Shown here in pieces: positions 1-20,140 of a DNA stretch of 64,000 nt. The stretch covers positions 496,001 through 560,000 of the forward strand of contig NZ_QBUG01000002.1 in the NCBI RefSeq assembly GCF_003058225.1, read 5' to 3'. Below the pieces are notes generated by a model. That model was not told the DNA's origin. It did not search any database and saw only the letters and a list, made by a program, of their open reading frames with translations. The position numbers and the translations under genes were made by a program. Origin of the DNA: Promicromonospora sp. AC04 (GTDB taxonomy: Bacteria; Actinomycetota; Actinomycetes; Actinomycetales; Cellulomonadaceae). Numbering within the stretch: position 1 is the stretch's first letter; each line of letters begins with the position of its first letter.

Positions 1-28
1 CCTGGTCGCCCTTCTTGATCTTCGCCAT
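1..28 (-). CDS. rplX: 50S ribosomal protein L24, N-terminal fragment
   Basis: Only the first nine codons lie in the window (MAKIKKGDQ), starting from an ATG at 26-28 and running off the left edge. The start sits two bases after the rplN stop, so it is the next gene of the same minus-strand operon. The lysine-rich N-terminus and its position after L14 are those of L24, an assembly initiator of the large subunit. The call rests on synteny and nine residues. Confidence 0.85.
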
Positions 29-30
29 GG

Positions 31-399
31 TCAGAGCACCTCCGGAGCCAGCGAGATGATCTTCATGAACCGCTTGTCACGCAGCTCGCGACCCACCGGG
101 CCGAAGATGCGGGTGCCGCGCGGCTCGCCGTCGGCCTTCAGGATGACGGCGGCGTTCTCGTCGAACTTGATGTAGGAACCGTCGGGACGGCGGCGCTCCT
201 TGGCGGTCCGGACGACGACGGCCTTGATGACGTCGCCCTTCTTCACGTTGCCGCCCGGGATTGCGTCCTTGACGGTGGCGACAATGGTGTCGCCGATTCC
301 GGCGTAGCGACGGCCGGAGCCACCGAGAACGCGGATGCAGAGAATCTCCTTGGCACCCGTGTTGTCGGCGACCCGAAGTCGCGACTCCTGCTGGATCAT
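31..399 (-). CDS. rplN: 50S ribosomal protein L14
   Basis: A 122-aa protein of normal family length. It begins [20 protein letters not shown] and carries the conserved [12 protein letters not shown] and [13 protein letters not shown] segments of L14. It is a large-subunit protein at the 30S-50S interface near the factor-binding site. A 136-bp gap to rpsQ upstream contains a hairpin (484-518). rplX follows after two bases, so translation is probably coupled. Confidence 0.98.
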   Translation of the reverse strand: MIQQESRLRVADNTGAKEILCIRVLGGSGRRYAGIGDTIVATVKDAIPGGNVKKGDVIKAVVVRTAKERRRPDGSYIKFDENAAVILKADGEPRGTRIFGPVGRELRDKRFMKIISLAPEVL

Positions 400-483
400 T
401 TGAGTGAACTCCTGTCGTCGAACTGGTTCTCGCGCGGACTGTTTCCGGCGAGCCTGGCCGAACGGATAGTTGCTGTGCTGGCC

Positions 484-518
484 GGGACGGCACGCGTACG
501 TGTGTCACGCACCGTCCC
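484..518 (-). other. hairpin in the rpsQ-rplN gap
   Basis: The 136-bp spacer between rpsQ and rplN is the widest gap in the otherwise tight cluster after the rplV-rpsS side. It holds a stem with 7-bp arms (GGGACGG at 484-490, CCGTCCC at 512-518). No T-run follows on the minus strand, so a processing or partial-attenuation site is as likely as a terminator. Seen directly; function unknown. Confidence 0.4.
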
Positions 519-535
519 AGCCGGGATAGAAGTCC

Positions 536-838
536 TTACTTGGCCTTCTCGAGGATCTCCACGAGCCGGAACCGCTTGGTAGCGGACAGCGGGCGGGTCT
601 CCATGATGACGACCAGGTCGCCGATGCCGGCGCTGTTCTGCTCGTCGTGTGCCTTGACCTTCGTGGTGCGACGGATGACCTTGGCGTAGAGCGGGTGCTT
701 AACCCGGTCCTCGACCTCGATCACGATGGTCTTGTCCATCTTGTCGCTCACCACGTAGCCACGGCGCACCTTACGCGTCGCGCGCTGGGCCTCGGGGGCC
801 GCAGCGGCAGTCGTGTTGTCGCTCATTGCCTCACTCAC
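536..838 (-). CDS. rpsQ: 30S ribosomal protein S17
   Basis: A 100-aa protein with a short Ala-rich actinobacterial N-terminal extension (about 20 residues) before [39 protein letters not shown] and [21 protein letters not shown] are the S17 core. It binds 16S rRNA early in small-subunit assembly. The start overlaps the end of rpmC by 8 bases, implying coupling. Confidence 0.98.
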   Translation of the reverse strand: MSEAMSDNTTAAAAPEAQRATRKVRRGYVVSDKMDKTIVIEVEDRVKHPLYAKVIRRTTKVKAHDEQNSAGIGDLVVIMETRPLSATKRFRLVEILEKAK

Positions 839-1070
839 TCACGCTCGGAGCCGTACGGATGCCGAGCTCGCGCTCACGCAGGATCGTGTAGATCCGGGCG
901 ATGTCACGACGCACGGCCTTGAGACGACCGTGGCTCTCGAGCTGGCCGGTCGCCGACTGGAAGCGGAGGTTGAACAGCTCCTCCTTGGCTTCCTTCAGCT
1001 TGGCGACGAGAGCCTCGTCGTCCATGCCATCCAGGTCGATGGGGGCAAGCCCCTGCGTACCGATAGCCAT
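831..1070 (-). CDS. rpmC: 50S ribosomal protein L29
   Basis: A 79-aa protein starting [20 protein letters not shown]. The frame is open further upstream, but the ATG at 1068-1070 overlaps the rplP stop as ATGA, the usual coupling arrangement, and gives the normal L29 length plus a short N-terminal extension. [20 protein letters not shown] and the [15 protein letters not shown] helix are diagnostic. L29 lies at the exit tunnel, where trigger factor and SRP dock. Confidence 0.96.
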   Translation of the reverse strand: MAIGTQGLAPIDLDGMDDEALVAKLKEAKEELFNLRFQSATGQLESHGRLKAVRRDIARIYTILRERELGIRTAPSVSE

Positions 1071-1486
1071 CAGACACCACCCTCGCGCACCACGAAACGG
1101 CACTTCATCGGGAGCTTGTGCATCGCGCGGCGCATGGCCTCACGTGCAAGGGACTCGTCGACACCGGCCAGCTCGAAAAGGATCCGGCCCGGCTTGACGT
1201 TGGCGACCCACCACTCCGGCGAACCCTTACCGGAACCCATGCGGGTCTCGGCAGGCTTCTTCGTCAGCGGACGGTCCGGGTAGATGTTGATCCACACCTT
1301 GCCGCCACGCTTGATGTGGCGAGTCATTGCGATACGCGCCGCCTCGATCTGGCGGTTGGTGACGTACGCCGGCTCCAGAGCCTGGATGCCGAAGTCGCCG
1401 AACGCGATCTGGGTACCACCCTTGGCCGCACCGGAGCGCGACGGGTGGTGCTGCTTGCGGTGCTTGACCCTGCGCGGGATCAGCAT
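1070..1486 (-). CDS. rplP: 50S ribosomal protein L16
   Basis: A 138-aa protein of normal length: [19 protein letters not shown] at the N-terminus, then the conserved [16 protein letters not shown]-like and [19 protein letters not shown] segments. It contacts the A-site finger and tRNA elbow of the 50S. Two bases separate it from rpsC and it overlaps rpmC by one. Confidence 0.98.
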   Translation of the reverse strand: MLIPRRVKHRKQHHPSRSGAAKGGTQIAFGDFGIQALEPAYVTNRQIEAARIAMTRHIKRGGKVWINIYPDRPLTKKPAETRMGSGKGSPEWWVANVKPGRILFELAGVDESLAREAMRRAMHKLPMKCRFVVREGGV

Positions 1487-1488
1487 GG

Positions 1489-2325
1489 TCAGGCCTCCGT
1501 TCCGGTCTCTGCGGCCGGAGCAGCAGCTGCCTCCGCCGCGGGGGCGGACTCGGCGCTGCGCTCGGCCGGACGCTCGTTGCGACGACCGCCGCGACGCTCG
1601 CCGCCGCGCTCGCCACGCTCAGGACGCTCGCCACGGCCACGGCCCTGACGGGGCGCGGCTGCAGCCTGCTGAGCGGCGAACTCCTTCTCGGTGGTCTCGC
1701 CCTTGTAGATCCACACCTTCACGCCGATGCGGCCGAAGGTGGTGCGGGCCTCGTAGAAGCCGTAGTCGATGTACGCCCGGAGCGTGTGCAGGGGCACGCG
1801 GCCCTCGCGGTAGAACTCCGAACGGCTCATCTCGGCGCCGCCGAGGCGGCCGGAGACCTGCACGCGGATGCCCTTCGCGCCGGCACGCTGGGCGGACTGC
1901 ATGCCCTTGCGCATCGCACGACGGAACGAGACACGGCTGGCCAGCTGCTCGGCAATGCCCTGAGCAACGAGCTGCGCGTCGATCTCCGCGTTTTTGACCT
2001 CGAGGATGTTGAGCTGAACCTGCTTGCCCGTGAGCTTCTCGAGCTCACCGCGGATGCGGTCGGCCTCAGCACCTCGACGGCCGATCACGATGCCCGGACG
2101 CGCCGTGTGGATGTCCACGCGGACGCGGTCGCGGGTGCGCTCGATCTCGACCTTGGAGATGCCGGCACGCTCGAGGCCAGTGCCCATGAGCTTGCGGATC
2201 TGCACGTCCTCACGGACGTAGTCGCGGTACCGCTGACCGGGCTTGGTGCTGTCGGCGAACCAACGCGACCGGTGGTCGGTGGTGATGCCGAGGCGGTACC
2301 CGTGCGGGTGAACCTTCTGTCCCAC
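1489..2325 (-). CDS. rpsC: 30S ribosomal protein S3
   Basis: A 278-aa protein with GTG start, [20 protein letters not shown]. The KH domain carries [22 protein letters not shown]-terminal tail of about 60 residues, first Arg/Gly/Glu-rich and then Ala/Glu-rich, exceeds the E. coli length and is a common actinobacterial extension. S3 lines the mRNA entry channel with helicase activity. The start overlaps the rplV stop by one base (TAGTG). Confidence 0.98.
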   Translation of the reverse strand: MGQKVHPHGYRLGITTDHRSRWFADSTKPGQRYRDYVREDVQIRKLMGTGLERAGISKVEIERTRDRVRVDIHTARPGIVIGRRGAEADRIRGELEKLTGKQVQLNILEVKNAEIDAQLVAQGIAEQLASRVSFRRAMRKGMQSAQRAGAKGIRVQVSGRLGGAEMSRSEFYREGRVPLHTLRAYIDYGFYEARTTFGRIGVKVWIYKGETTEKEFAAQQAAAAPRQGRGRGERPERGERGGERRGGRRNERPAERSAESAPAAEAAAAPAAETGTEA

Positions 2326-2684
2326 TATCGGGCCCCTTCCTTGTCGGCGAGCACCACGGTGATGTGGCTGGTGCGCTTGAGAATGCGCGTTGCACGTCCC
2401 TGAGCCCGGGGGCGGAAACGCTTGAGCGTCGGCCCCTCGTCCACGAGCGCGACGGAGACGAACAGGTCGCCCTCGTCGAAGCGCTCGCTCGCGCGGTCGG
2501 CCTTCACCCGAGCGTTGGCGATCGCGCTCTCCACGACCTTGCGGATCGGCTCACTGGCGGCCTGCGGTGCGAACTTCAGCACCGCGACGGCCTCAGAGGC
2601 CTGCTTGCCACGGATGAGGTCCACGACGCGCCGGGCCTTCTGGGGCGTGACACGGACGAACCGCGCCTGCGCCTTGGCTTCCAT
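2325..2684 (-). CDS. rplV: 50S ribosomal protein L22
   Basis: A 119-aa protein: [20 protein letters not shown], then the loop region with [20 protein letters not shown], which in this family extends into the exit tunnel and contributes to macrolide interactions. No deletion is visible in the loop tip. It lies 67 bp after rpsS and is directly coupled to rpsC. Confidence 0.98.
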   Translation of the reverse strand: MEAKAQARFVRVTPQKARRVVDLIRGKQASEAVAVLKFAPQAASEPIRKVVESAIANARVKADRASERFDEGDLFVSVALVDEGPTLKRFRPRAQGRATRILKRTSHITVVLADKEGAR

Positions 2685-2751
2685 TGCTGTCCTGCTTCCT
2701 TTTCTCAGACAGTCCAGGTCATCACTGCTGTGGTGAGGAGAACCCCACGCC

Positions 2752-3033
2752 TCAGCGGCGACGACCCTTCCTGTCGTCCTTCACGTGGCCGCGGAAGGTC
2801 CGCGTGGGAGCGAACTCGCCGAGCTTGTGGCCGACCATCGCCTCGGTCACGAAGACCGGGACGTGCTTGCGACCGTCGTGCACGGCAAAGGTGTGACCGA
2901 GAAAGTCGGGCGTGACTACCGACCGACGGGACCAGGTCTTGATAACTGTCTTGGTCCCCTTCTCGTTCTGGACGTCCACCTTCTTCTGCAGGTGGTCGTC
3001 TACGAAGGGGCCCTTCTTCAGGCTACGAGGCAT
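2752..3033 (-). CDS. rpsS: 30S ribosomal protein S19
   Basis: A 93-aa protein starting [20 protein letters not shown] with the [20 protein letters not shown] core; normal length. It sits in the head of the 30S with S13. It is 14 bp downstream of rplB in the minus-strand S10 operon. Confidence 0.98.
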   Translation of the reverse strand: MPRSLKKGPFVDDHLQKKVDVQNEKGTKTVIKTWSRRSVVTPDFLGHTFAVHDGRKHVPVFVTEAMVGHKLGEFAPTRTFRGHVKDDRKGRRR

Positions 3034-3047
3034 GTTTCAGGCTCCTA

Positions 3048-3884
<837 letters not shown>

Positions 3885-3915
3885 GGAAACCTGTCCTCAA
3901 TCGTCTCTCGTCAGC

Positions 3916-4218
3916 TCAGCCGACCGGACCGCCGAAGATGTCGATCGTGCCCTCGCGGAGGGTGACGATCGCACGCTTCGTGTCCTTGCGCTTGCCGAGG
4001 CCAAAACGCGTGCGACGCGTCTTGCCCTTGCGGTTAATCGTGTTCACCGACGCGACCTTGACGCTGAAGACCTTCTCGATGGCGATCTTGATCTCGGTCT
4101 TGTTGGCGCTCGGGTCCACGATGAAGGTGTACTTGCCCTCGTCGAGAAGGTTGTAGCTCTTCTCGGAGACGACCGGCGCGAGCAGGATGTCGCGCGGGTC
4201 CTTCACGGTGACGCTCAC
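3916..4218 (-). CDS. rplW: 50S ribosomal protein L23
   Basis: A 100-aa protein: [39 protein letters not shown], and [20 protein letters not shown] as the extended loop. It forms the docking site for trigger factor and SRP at the exit tunnel. Its start overlaps the rplD stop by 4 bases (ATGA), so the two are coupled. Confidence 0.98.
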   Translation of the reverse strand: MSVTVKDPRDILLAPVVSEKSYNLLDEGKYTFIVDPSANKTEIKIAIEKVFSVKVASVNTINRKGKTRRTRFGLGKRKDTKRAIVTLREGTIDIFGGPVG

Positions 4219-4907
4219 TTGGCGGTCTCCTCAGCGGTCTCGGCCTCGGACTCCGTGGCGACAGCCTTCGCACCCTTGGTCGGGCCCTCGAGGAACGCGG
4301 CAAGCGCACCCTCGGTGAAGATGACGTCGTCGGAGACGAGCACGTCGTAGGTGTTCAGCTGGTCAGCGACCAGGAGGTGCACCTCGGGCACGTTGCGAAG
4401 GGACTTGACCGTGGCCTCGTCGTCGCGCAGGGTCACGACGAGCACGTGCGCGCGCGCCGTCAGCGTCTTGATCGTGGCGAGCGCCGTCTTGGTCGACGGG
4501 ACACCCTCGATGCCGAAGCCGGCAACGACGTGCACGCGACCGTTACGAGCGCGGTCCGAGAGCGCACCGCGCAGCGCGGCGGCCTTCATCTTCTTCGGGG
4601 TGCGCTGGTCGTACGAGCGCGGCTGCGGGCCGTGGACAACGCCACCACCGGCGAACTGCGGGGCGCGCGTCGAACCCTGGCGGGCGCGGCCGGTGCCCTT
4701 CTGCTTGTACGGCTTGCGCCCACCACCGCGGACTTCACCGCGGGTCTTGGTGGAGGCCGTACCCTGGCGCGCCGCGGCGCGCTGCGCAACGACGACCTGG
4801 TGGATCAGCGGGATGTTCACGGCGACGTCGAACACCTCAGAGGGAAGCTCGGCGGTGCCGGACTTCTTGCCCTTGGCGTCCAGGACGTCGACAGTCAGAG
4901 CGGTCAT
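4215..4907 (-). CDS. rplD: 50S ribosomal protein L4
   Basis: A 230-aa protein. I place the start at the ATG giving [20 protein letters not shown], because a GGGAG lies 10 bases upstream. A GTG three codons earlier is only one base from it. The tunnel loop [20 protein letters not shown] is intact. In gamma-proteobacteria L4 autoregulates the S10 operon; nothing here shows that it does so in this organism. The gene nearly overlaps the rplC stop. Confidence 0.97.
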   Translation of the reverse strand: MTALTVDVLDAKGKKSGTAELPSEVFDVAVNIPLIHQVVVAQRAAARQGTASTKTRGEVRGGGRKPYKQKGTGRARQGSTRAPQFAGGGVVHGPQPRSYDQRTPKKMKAAALRGALSDRARNGRVHVVAGFGIEGVPSTKTALATIKTLTARAHVLVVTLRDDEATVKSLRNVPEVHLLVADQLNTYDVLVSDDVIFTEGALAAFLEGPTKGAKAVATESEAETAEETAK

Positions 4908-4912
4908 CGGGT

Positions 4913-5566
4913 TCACGCTCCCTTCGCGGCGTTACGCACGAGGACGACGCCACCCTTGGGGCCGGGAACCGCGCCCTTGACGAGCAGCAGACCCTTCTCG
5001 ACGTCGACCGCGTGAACGGTCAGGTTCTGGGTGGTCTGACGGGCGTTACCCATCCGACCGGCCATCTTCATGCCCTTGAAGACTCGCGACGGCGTCGAAG
5101 CGCCACCGATCGAGCCGGGCTTGCGGTGGTTGCGGTGCGCACCGTGCGAGGCGCCAACACCGTGGAAGCCATGACGCTTCATGACGCCGGCGGTGCCCTT
5201 GCCCTTGGTGGTACCGACCACGTCGACCAGAGCGCCGGCCTCGAAGGCGTCGGCAGTGATCTCCTGGCCGAGCGTGAACTCGTCAGCGTTCTCGGTGCGG
5301 ATCTCGGCCACGTGACGACGCGGCGTGACGCCGGCCTTCTCGAAGTGGCCCTTGAGGGGCTTGGTGACCTTGCGGGGGTCGACCTGGCCGGTTGCGAGCT
5401 GAACAGCTGCGTAACCGTCGGCGTCCACCGTGCGGATCTGGGTCACCACGTTGGTGCCCACGGAGACCACGGTCACCGGCACGAGGCGGCCTGCCTCGTC
5501 CCAGAGCTGGGTCATACCGAGCTTGGTCCCGAGCAACGCGGTCACGTTCTTCTGCTGGTTGGTCAT
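4913..5566 (-). CDS. rplC: 50S ribosomal protein L3
   Basis: A 217-aa protein: [20 protein letters not shown], then the W-finger region [20 protein letters not shown] near the peptidyl transferase centre, and a conserved [20 protein letters not shown] segment. No substitution stands out. It lies 14 bp after rpsJ and is the second gene of the S10 operon. Confidence 0.98.
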   Translation of the reverse strand: MTNQQKNVTALLGTKLGMTQLWDEAGRLVPVTVVSVGTNVVTQIRTVDADGYAAVQLATGQVDPRKVTKPLKGHFEKAGVTPRRHVAEIRTENADEFTLGQEITADAFEAGALVDVVGTTKGKGTAGVMKRHGFHGVGASHGAHRNHRKPGSIGGASTPSRVFKGMKMAGRMGNARQTTQNLTVHAVDVEKGLLLVKGAVPGPKGGVVLVRNAAKGA

Positions 5567-5580
5567 GATGTCCTCCAGCC

Positions 5581-5889
5581 TCAGAGCTTGATCTCGATGT
5601 TCACGTCCGCCGGCAGGTCGAGTCGCATGAGCGAGTCGACGGCCTTGGGCGTGGGATCGATGATGTCAATGAGCCGCTTGTGCGTACGCATCTCGAAGTG
5701 CTCGCGGCTGTCCTTGTACTTGTGAGGCGACCGGATCACAACGAAGACGTTCTTCTCCGTCGGCAGCGGCACCGGACCCACGACCGTCGCACCAGCGCGA
5801 GTGACCGTGTCGACGATCTTGCGCGCCGAACTGTCGATCACCTCGTGGTCGTAGGACTTGAGCCGGATGCGGATCTTCTGTCCCGCCAT
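5581..5889 (-). CDS. rpsJ: 30S ribosomal protein S10 (NusE)
   Basis: A 102-aa protein. The frame stays open far upstream, but the ATG at 5887-5889 starts [20 protein letters not shown], the universal S10 N-terminus. [20 protein letters not shown] is intact. It is a ribosomal protein and, as NusE, a partner of NusG in transcription-translation coupling. It is the first gene of the minus-strand S10 operon, behind a leader of several hundred bases. Confidence 0.98.
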   Translation of the reverse strand: MAGQKIRIRLKSYDHEVIDSSARKIVDTVTRAGATVVGPVPLPTEKNVFVVIRSPHKYKDSREHFEMRTHKRLIDIIDPTPKAVDSLMRLDLPADVNIEIKL

Positions 5890-6282
5890 GGCGTCGTCTG
5901 ACTCTCTCTCTCGAACCGCTACTGTCCGACCCACGCACTCGGGCGTGTCGCTTAAAGCGGCACAGCCGGGCGCAGAACACCATTGCTGGTGCCGGGGCCG
6001 TTGGGAAGTGATCTTGTCCTGGCTGTACAGCCGGGACCGACCACGACGTTTGCCGAGCCTGCTCGGAACAGTGCCTCCGGAAATCCGAAGGATGTGTGCT
6101 CCGCGGGGCGCCCTGTACACATCGAACAGCAGGCGATAAACCCCGCGACCCCTCACCCGGTTTCTCCCCGGGAGGGTGACCGCTCCAGCCTCTGCTGATC
6201 CCGAGCGAGCCGGGACCAAGGACTGCGGTTCTGCACACTGTTCGACACTTGAAAGAGCACGCCTGTGACAGGCAACTATGCA
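5890..6282 (-). other. non-coding leader of the S10 operon
   Basis: About 390 bases between rpsJ and the candidate promoter carry no convincing gene; open frames here are extensions of rpsJ or shadows. They hold several inverted repeats: the perfect 12-bp palindrome GGCTGTACAGCC (6021-6032), a GTGTCGCT/AGCGGCAC stem near 5945-5965, and GCCTGT-G-ACAGGC (6261-6273). A structured 5' leader is plausible; no known riboswitch class was recognised. Confidence 0.4.
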
Positions 6283-6311
6283 ATCTTGCCATACGACTGG
6301 GCATGTACCAA
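6283..6311 (-). promoter_or_regulatory. candidate promoter of the S10 operon
   Basis: On the minus strand TTGGTA (6306-6311) and CAAGAT (6283-6288) are separated by 17 bases, the best sigma-70-like pair between the tuf terminator and rpsJ. The -10 match is weak, and a nearby CATAGT is an alternative. Confidence 0.3.
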
Positions 6312-6347
6312 ACGGAGGATGGTGTGATGCCCACTACTACGCGATGA

Positions 6348-6373
6348 GGCCCGGATGCCGAAGCACCCGGGCC
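6348..6373 (-). terminator. terminator after tuf, UUCG tetraloop
   Basis: The 10-bp arms GGCCCGGATG (6348-6357) and CACCCGGGCC (6364-6373) pair throughout on the minus-strand RNA with one G-U. They enclose C-UUCG-G, the very stable tetraloop. It lies 45 bases past the tuf stop. There is no U-run, as is common in high-GC actinobacteria. It separates the str operon from the S10 operon. Confidence 0.75.
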
Positions 6374-6417
6374 CCATCGTTCAGCTGACTTCCGTCAGAC
6401 GAGTCTGTGCTCCAGGA

Positions 6418-7614
6418 TCACTTGAGGATCTTGGTGACACGGCCTGAACCGACCGTGCGGCCACCCTCGCGGATGGCGAAGCCCAGACCCTCCTCCATGG
6501 CGATCGGCTGGATGAGCTCGACCGTCATCTCGGTGTTGTCGCCGGGCATGACCATCTCGGTGCCCTCGGGCAGCGTGATGACGCCGGTGACGTCCGTGGT
6601 GCGGAAGTAGAACTGCGGACGGTAGTTCGAGTAGAACGGGTTGTGACGGCCACCCTCGTCCTTGCCCAGGATGTAGACCTGAGCCTCGAAGTTCGTGTGC
6701 GGGGTGATGGAACCCGGCTTCACGACGACCTGGCCGCGCTCGACGTCCTCGCGCTTGATGCCACGCAGGAGCAGACCGGTGTTGTCGCCGGCCTGCGCCT
6801 GGTCCATCTGCTTGTGGAACGTCTCGATGCCCGTGACGGTGGTCTTCTGCGGGACGCGGATACCCACGATCTCGACATCGGAGTTGATGTCCAGGGTGCC
6901 ACGCTCGACCTTACCGGTGACGACGGTGCCACGACCGGTGATCGTGAAGACGTCCTCGATCGGCATGAGGAAGGGCTTGTCGAGGTCCCGCACCGGCTCC
7001 GGGATGTTCTCGTCGACGGCGTCCATCAGCTCGACGATCTTCTCGACCCACTCCGGGTCGCCCTCGAGAGCCTTGAGGCCCGAGACGCGGATGACCGGGG
7101 CGTTGTCGCCGTCGAACTCCTGCGACGACAGCAGCTCACGGACCTCCATCTCGACGAGCTCGAGGATCTCCTCGTCGTCGACCATGTCGGACTTGTTGAG
7201 CGCCACCATCAGGTACGGCACGCCGACCTGACGGGCGAGCAGCACGTGCTCACGCGTCTGGGCCATCGGGCCGTCGGTGGCGGCAACCACCAGGATCGCG
7301 CCGTCCATCTGGGCGGCACCGGTGATCATGTTCTTGATGTAGTCGGCGTGACCCGGGGCGTCAACGTGCGCGTAGTGGCGCTTCGGCGTCTCGTACTCGA
7401 TGTGCGCGATGTTGATCGTGATACCGCGCTGCTTCTCCTCCGGCGCGGCGTCGATCTCGTCGAACTTGCGCACCGTGTTTGCCGGGAGCTCCGGGTACTT
7501 GTCCGCAAGCGTCTTCGAGATCGCCGCGGTCAGCGTCGTCTTACCGTGGTCGACGTGACCGATCGTGCCGATGTTGACGTGCGGCTTGGTCCGCTCGAAC
7601 TTGGCCTTAGCCAC
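6418..7614 (-). CDS. tuf: translation elongation factor Tu
   Basis: A 398-aa GTPase that delivers aminoacyl-tRNA to the ribosome; GTG start with an AGGAGGACCCC ribosome-binding site. G1 [11 protein letters not shown]3 DAPGHADY and G4 NKSD are intact, followed by the two beta-barrel domains and the C-terminal [18 protein letters not shown]. The alanine in FAIREGG, an elfamycin-resistance site in E. coli, is unchanged. It is the last gene of the str operon, 122 bp after fusA, with a terminator downstream. Confidence 0.98.
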   Translation of the reverse strand: MAKAKFERTKPHVNIGTIGHVDHGKTTLTAAISKTLADKYPELPANTVRKFDEIDAAPEEKQRGITINIAHIEYETPKRHYAHVDAPGHADYIKNMITGAAQMDGAILVVAATDGPMAQTREHVLLARQVGVPYLMVALNKSDMVDDEEILELVEMEVRELLSSQEFDGDNAPVIRVSGLKALEGDPEWVEKIVELMDAVDENIPEPVRDLDKPFLMPIEDVFTITGRGTVVTGKVERGTLDINSDVEIVGIRVPQKTTVTGIETFHKQMDQAQAGDNTGLLLRGIKREDVERGQVVVKPGSITPHTNFEAQVYILGKDEGGRHNPFYSNYRPQFYFRTTDVTGVITLPEGTEMVMPGDNTEMTVELIQPIAMEEGLGFAIREGGRTVGSGRVTKILK

Positions 7615-7736
7615 TGGGGTCCTCCTGGGACTTGGGTAGATGTTCCGAACGTTGCAGATGCTCGGCCAAGAAGCCTACAACTGCGGGGCGTGCGGTTTTT
7701 CCTACAGGTTGGTTGTGCGGGTCGACCTGTGGGGAC

Positions 7737-9839
<2,103 letters not shown>

Positions 9840-9931
9840 GGTGTCTTACCCCTTGGTCTGAAGGTGGGCTGGGGGCCGGCGGTTATGCGTCCACCGACGG
9901 CCCCGGGGTCACCGGGGCCGCTCGGAAGCTA

Positions 9932-10402
9932 CTACCAGCGGTAGTGCGCGAAGGCCTTGTTGGAGTCGGCCATCTTGTGCATGTCCTCGCGGCGCTTGAC
10001 CGCGGCACCGAGACCGTTCGACGCGTCGAGGATCTCGTTCATGAGGCGCTCCGTCATCGTCTTCTCGCGACGAGCGCGGGAGAAGTCGGTGAGCCAGCGC
10101 AGCGCGAGCGTGGTGGCACGCGTCGGGCGCACGTCGACCGGCACCTGGTAGGTGGCGCCACCGACGCGGCGGGAGCGCACCTCGAGAGCCGGACGGACGT
10201 TGTCGAGCGCGCGCTTGAGCACCACGACAGGGTCGCCGTCGGTCTTGGCACGGACGCCCTCGAGGGCGCCGTAGACGATCGCCTCGGCGGTCGACTTCTT
10301 GCCGTCGAGCAGGACCTTGTTGATCAGCTGCGTGACAACCGGGGACCCGTAGACCGGGTCGACGATGAGCGGCCGCTTCGGGGCCGGACCCTTGCGGGGC
10401 AT
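9932..10402 (-). CDS. rpsG: 30S ribosomal protein S7
   Basis: A 156-aa protein: [40 protein letters not shown] and a normal C-terminus ending NKAFAHYRW. It organises the 3' major domain of 16S rRNA near the E site. Its ATG overlaps the rpsL stop by one base. Confidence 0.98.
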   Translation of the reverse strand: MPRKGPAPKRPLIVDPVYGSPVVTQLINKVLLDGKKSTAEAIVYGALEGVRAKTDGDPVVVLKRALDNVRPALEVRSRRVGGATYQVPVDVRPTRATTLALRWLTDFSRARREKTMTERLMNEILDASNGLGAAVKRREDMHKMADSNKAFAHYRW

Positions 10403-10776
10403 CAGCTCTTCTCCTTCTTGGCGCCGTACTTGCTCCGACCCTGCTTGCGACCCTTGACACCCTGGGTGTCGAGCGCGCCGCGGACGATCTTGTACCGCAC
10501 GCCCGGGAGGTCCTTAACACGGCCGCCACGCACGAGCACGATCGAGTGCTCCTGCAGGTTGTGGCCGACGCCGGGGATGTACGCGGTGACCTCGGTACCG
10601 GAGGAGAGCTTCACGCGCGCGACCTTACGGAGCGCCGAGTTCGGCTTCTTGGGGGTGGTGGTGTACACGCGAGTGCACACACCGCGCCGCTGAGGGGAGG
10701 CATGAAGGGCCGGCGTCTTGGACGCCGTGACCTTCGAGGTGCGCCCCTTGCGGACGAGCTGCTGGATCGTAGGCAC
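10402..10776 (-). CDS. rpsL: 30S ribosomal protein S12
   Basis: A 124-aa decoding-centre protein, GTG start. The streptomycin-relevant lysines are wild type: Lys43 in [13 protein letters not shown] and Lys88 in [10 protein letters not shown]. First gene of the str operon, with a leader of about 270 bases from the promoter at 11052-11080. No other gene was found in 10777-11203; it holds this leader, the promoter and the rpoC terminator. Confidence 0.98.
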   Translation of the reverse strand: MPTIQQLVRKGRTSKVTASKTPALHASPQRRGVCTRVYTTTPKKPNSALRKVARVKLSSGTEVTAYIPGVGHNLQEHSIVLVRGGRVKDLPGVRYKIVRGALDTQGVKGRKQGRSKYGAKKEKS

Positions 10777-11051
10777 TACGTCTCCGTCGTCTTCTTGAGC
10801 TTCGGCGACGCCCTGCCGGCGTCCCCGTCAATGGTTCTGGCTTGTGCGTGCCGATTGCATGCGGCACCCACAGCCCCACGGGGACTGCTGCGCCACTTAC
10901 CACCGGCTCGATGGCCCGGTTCCACCATCGGGGCACGACGTGCCCCGGGAGGATTTCACCGGGATGCCTGCGCACTCACATCGGCCGCTTCCGAAGCCAC
11001 CCTGCGGCGGCCTTCAAGAGGTGCGGCCCGACGGCGCGGGCACGAATTCTA

Positions 11052-11080
11052 AGAATACCCACGTGTTAACGGGGGGTCAA
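11052..11080 (-). promoter_or_regulatory. str operon promoter upstream of rpsL
   Basis: Minus-strand TTGACC (11075-11080), a 17-base spacer and TATTCT (11052-11057) make a good housekeeping promoter in an AT-rich island. Transcription would start near 11045 and give a leader of roughly 270 nt before rpsL. Confidence 0.65.
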
Positions 11081-11118
11081 AACGAATCGGGTGTGAGATG
11101 CACCCGAAGCCGCCAAGC

Positions 11119-11179
11119 AGAGCGCCTGCCCGGCCCGCCGTACGAGGCTTACCTCGTGCGGAGGGCGGGCAGGCGCTCT
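11119..11179 (-). terminator. terminator after rpoC
   Basis: Just past the rpoC stop, 14-bp perfect arms (11119-11132 and 11166-11179, core GCGCCTGCCCG) enclose a second, imperfect stem with a six-base loop. No U-run follows. The long stem before the rpsL promoter marks the end of the rpoBC transcript and could act in both directions. Confidence 0.75.
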
Positions 11180-11203
11180 CTACCTAACGGTCAGCGGACC
11201 GGA

Positions 11204-15088
<3,885 letters not shown>

Positions 15089-15166
15089 GATGTCCTACTT
15101 CCTGAAGTTCTCGAAAATCCTCGTGGTGTCCAGGTCCGCGCCCGGTGCAACGGGCGCGGACCGGTG

Positions 15167-18679
<3,513 letters not shown>

Positions 18680-18846
18680 GAGGGGTCCTTCCCTGCAGTT
18701 CGGGTGAACGCTGTACGCTCTGCGGTGCTGCAGGAAGCTCTGCCGGACTTCACCGGTCGCCGGAGGGCATCCCACAAGCGGGGATGCAACCAGGACTTAC
18801 GGGAAGCAGGGGGAGGCGTCGAGGGCACACGCGGGCGCAAAGCGCT

Positions 18847-18875
18847 AGCATACCTATCTGGTTCTAGTATGTCCA
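18847..18875 (-). promoter_or_regulatory. rpoBC promoter
   Basis: Minus-strand TGGACA (18870-18875), exactly 17 bases, then TATGCT (18847-18852), inside a 30-bp AT-rich island. It predicts a start near 18840 and a leader of about 160 nt before the rpoB TTG. The remaining bases of the 18680-19073 gap hold this leader and the rplL terminator; no gene was seen. Confidence 0.6.
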
Positions 18876-18970
18876 GTCGCCCTAGTACCCGCACGTCGAG
18901 ACCGCAATACTCGTCGAATCGTTGCGTATCCGCACTGCCGCGGCGCGGCGGCTGATCCGGAGGAACACGA

Positions 18971-19000
18971 GAGGCCCGCACCCCGAGGGGTGCGGGCCTC
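18971..19000 (-). terminator. terminator after rplL
   Basis: Arms GAGGCCCGCACCCC and GGGTGCGGGCCTC form a near-perfect stem with a three-base loop, 74 bases past the rplL stop. The core GGCCCGCACCCC is the same as in the rplA terminator at 28718-28756. A shorter CCCGGG-type stem lies between this and the rplL stop. Confidence 0.75.
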
Positions 19001-19073
19001 TGCGTTCGGCGGACGGCGCCCGGGACGAGCCCGGGCCGCCGTCACACCAGCCCGAAGGCGGTGGTGCCTGAGG

Positions 19074-19457
19074 TCACTTGAGGGTGACGGTGGCGCCGGC
19101 GCCCTCGAGGGCAGCCTTGGCCTTCTCGGCGGCTTCCTTGTCGGCAGCCTCGAGAACCGGCTTCGGTGCGCCGTCGACCAGGTCCTTGGCCTCCTTGAGA
19201 CCGAGGGACGTGAGCGCGCGCACCTCCTTGATGACCTGGATCTTCTTGTCACCAGCGGCCTCAAGGATGACGTCGAACTCCGTCTTCTCCTCGACAGCCT
19301 CGGCGGCGGCAGCGGCCGGGCCGGCCACGGCAACGGCGGCCGGGGCCGCGGCGGTGACGTCGAACTTGTCCTCGAAAGCCTTCACGAAGTCGGAGAGCTC
19401 GATGAGGGTGAGCTCCTCGAAGGCGGACAGGAGCTCGTCGGTGCTGAGCTTCGCCAT
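19074..19457 (-). CDS. rplL: 50S ribosomal protein L7/L12
   Basis: A 127-aa protein starting [20 protein letters not shown]. It has an N-terminal dimerisation helix, an Ala-rich hinge (about 36-55) and the C-terminal factor-binding domain with [20 protein letters not shown]. It forms the stalk multimer on L10 that recruits translational GTPases. It lies 85 bp after rplJ; the frame upstream of the ATG is open but unused. Confidence 0.98.
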   Translation of the reverse strand: MAKLSTDELLSAFEELTLIELSDFVKAFEDKFDVTAAAPAAVAVAGPAAAAAEAVEEKTEFDVILEAAGDKKIQVIKEVRALTSLGLKEAKDLVDGAPKPVLEAADKEAAEKAKAALEGAGATVTLK

Positions 19458-19542
19458 GATGGCGTTCCTTTCAGTAGGCGCTTCGCGGGCCGATGCCGGC
19501 CCACGAGAAGCAGGGGGTTCTTGTTCTGACGCGACCGCCCGA

Positions 19543-20073
19543 TCAGGCGGCAGCGCCCTCCGATTCCTGCTTCTGACGCAGGGCATCGATAACGCGGGCG
19601 ACCTGGGCGGGCTTGGCGCTGAAGGCGTAAGCGGCACGCGTCAGCGTGGCCTTCAGACCGCCGGCCACCTTGGCCAGCAGAACCTCGCGGGACTCGAGGT
19701 CCGCGAGCTTCGTGATCTCTGCGGTGGACATCGGGCGGCCGTCGAGCACGCCACCCTTGATGACCAGAGCAGGGTTCGCCTTGGCGAAGTCACGCAGTCC
19801 CTTCGCAGCCTCGACCGGGTCCCCGGTCACGAATGCGATGGCGGACGGGCCCTTCAGGTCGGCGTCGAGACCCTCGACACCGGCCTCCTTGGCCGCGATC
19901 CCCGTCAGCGTGTTCTTCACCACGGCGTAGGTTGCGTTGCCGCTGAGCGACCGACGCAGCTCCTTGAGCTGCGCGACGGTGAGCCCGCGGTACTCGGTCA
20001 GCACTGCTGCGCTCGAGCCGCGGAACTTGTCCGCGAGCTCTGCGACAGCGGCTGCCTTCTCCGGCCTCGCCAT
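19543..20073 (-). CDS. rplJ: 50S ribosomal protein L10
   Basis: A 176-aa protein from the ATG at 20071-20073 ([20 protein letters not shown]), preceded by [25 protein letters not shown] and the helical C-terminus that holds L12 dimers are clear. L10-L12 commonly represses its own mRNA, and the leader here carries an attenuator-like hairpin (20141-20172). rplK-rplA normally lies directly upstream; here it is 8.7 kb away. Confidence 0.98.
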   Translation of the reverse strand: MARPEKAAAVAELADKFRGSSAAVLTEYRGLTVAQLKELRRSLSGNATYAVVKNTLTGIAAKEAGVEGLDADLKGPSAIAFVTGDPVEAAKGLRDFAKANPALVIKGGVLDGRPMSTAEITKLADLESREVLLAKVAGGLKATLTRAAYAFSAKPAQVARVIDALRQKQESEGAAA

Positions 20074-20140
20074 GGCAATCCTTCCGGTGGTGGTACCGCC
20101 GTCCCCTGGGGCATGAGCCCCGGGCACGCCCCGGAACGAG

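Noticed and set aside
6418-7614. EF-Tu Ser in [10 protein letters not shown] as an elfamycin-resistance change
   Set aside because: Counting back from the C-terminus, E. coli Ala375 is the alanine of FAIREGG, which is unchanged here; the Ser lies ten residues further on.
10402-10776. Streptomycin-resistance change in S12
   Set aside because: Lys43 and Lys88 are both wild type.
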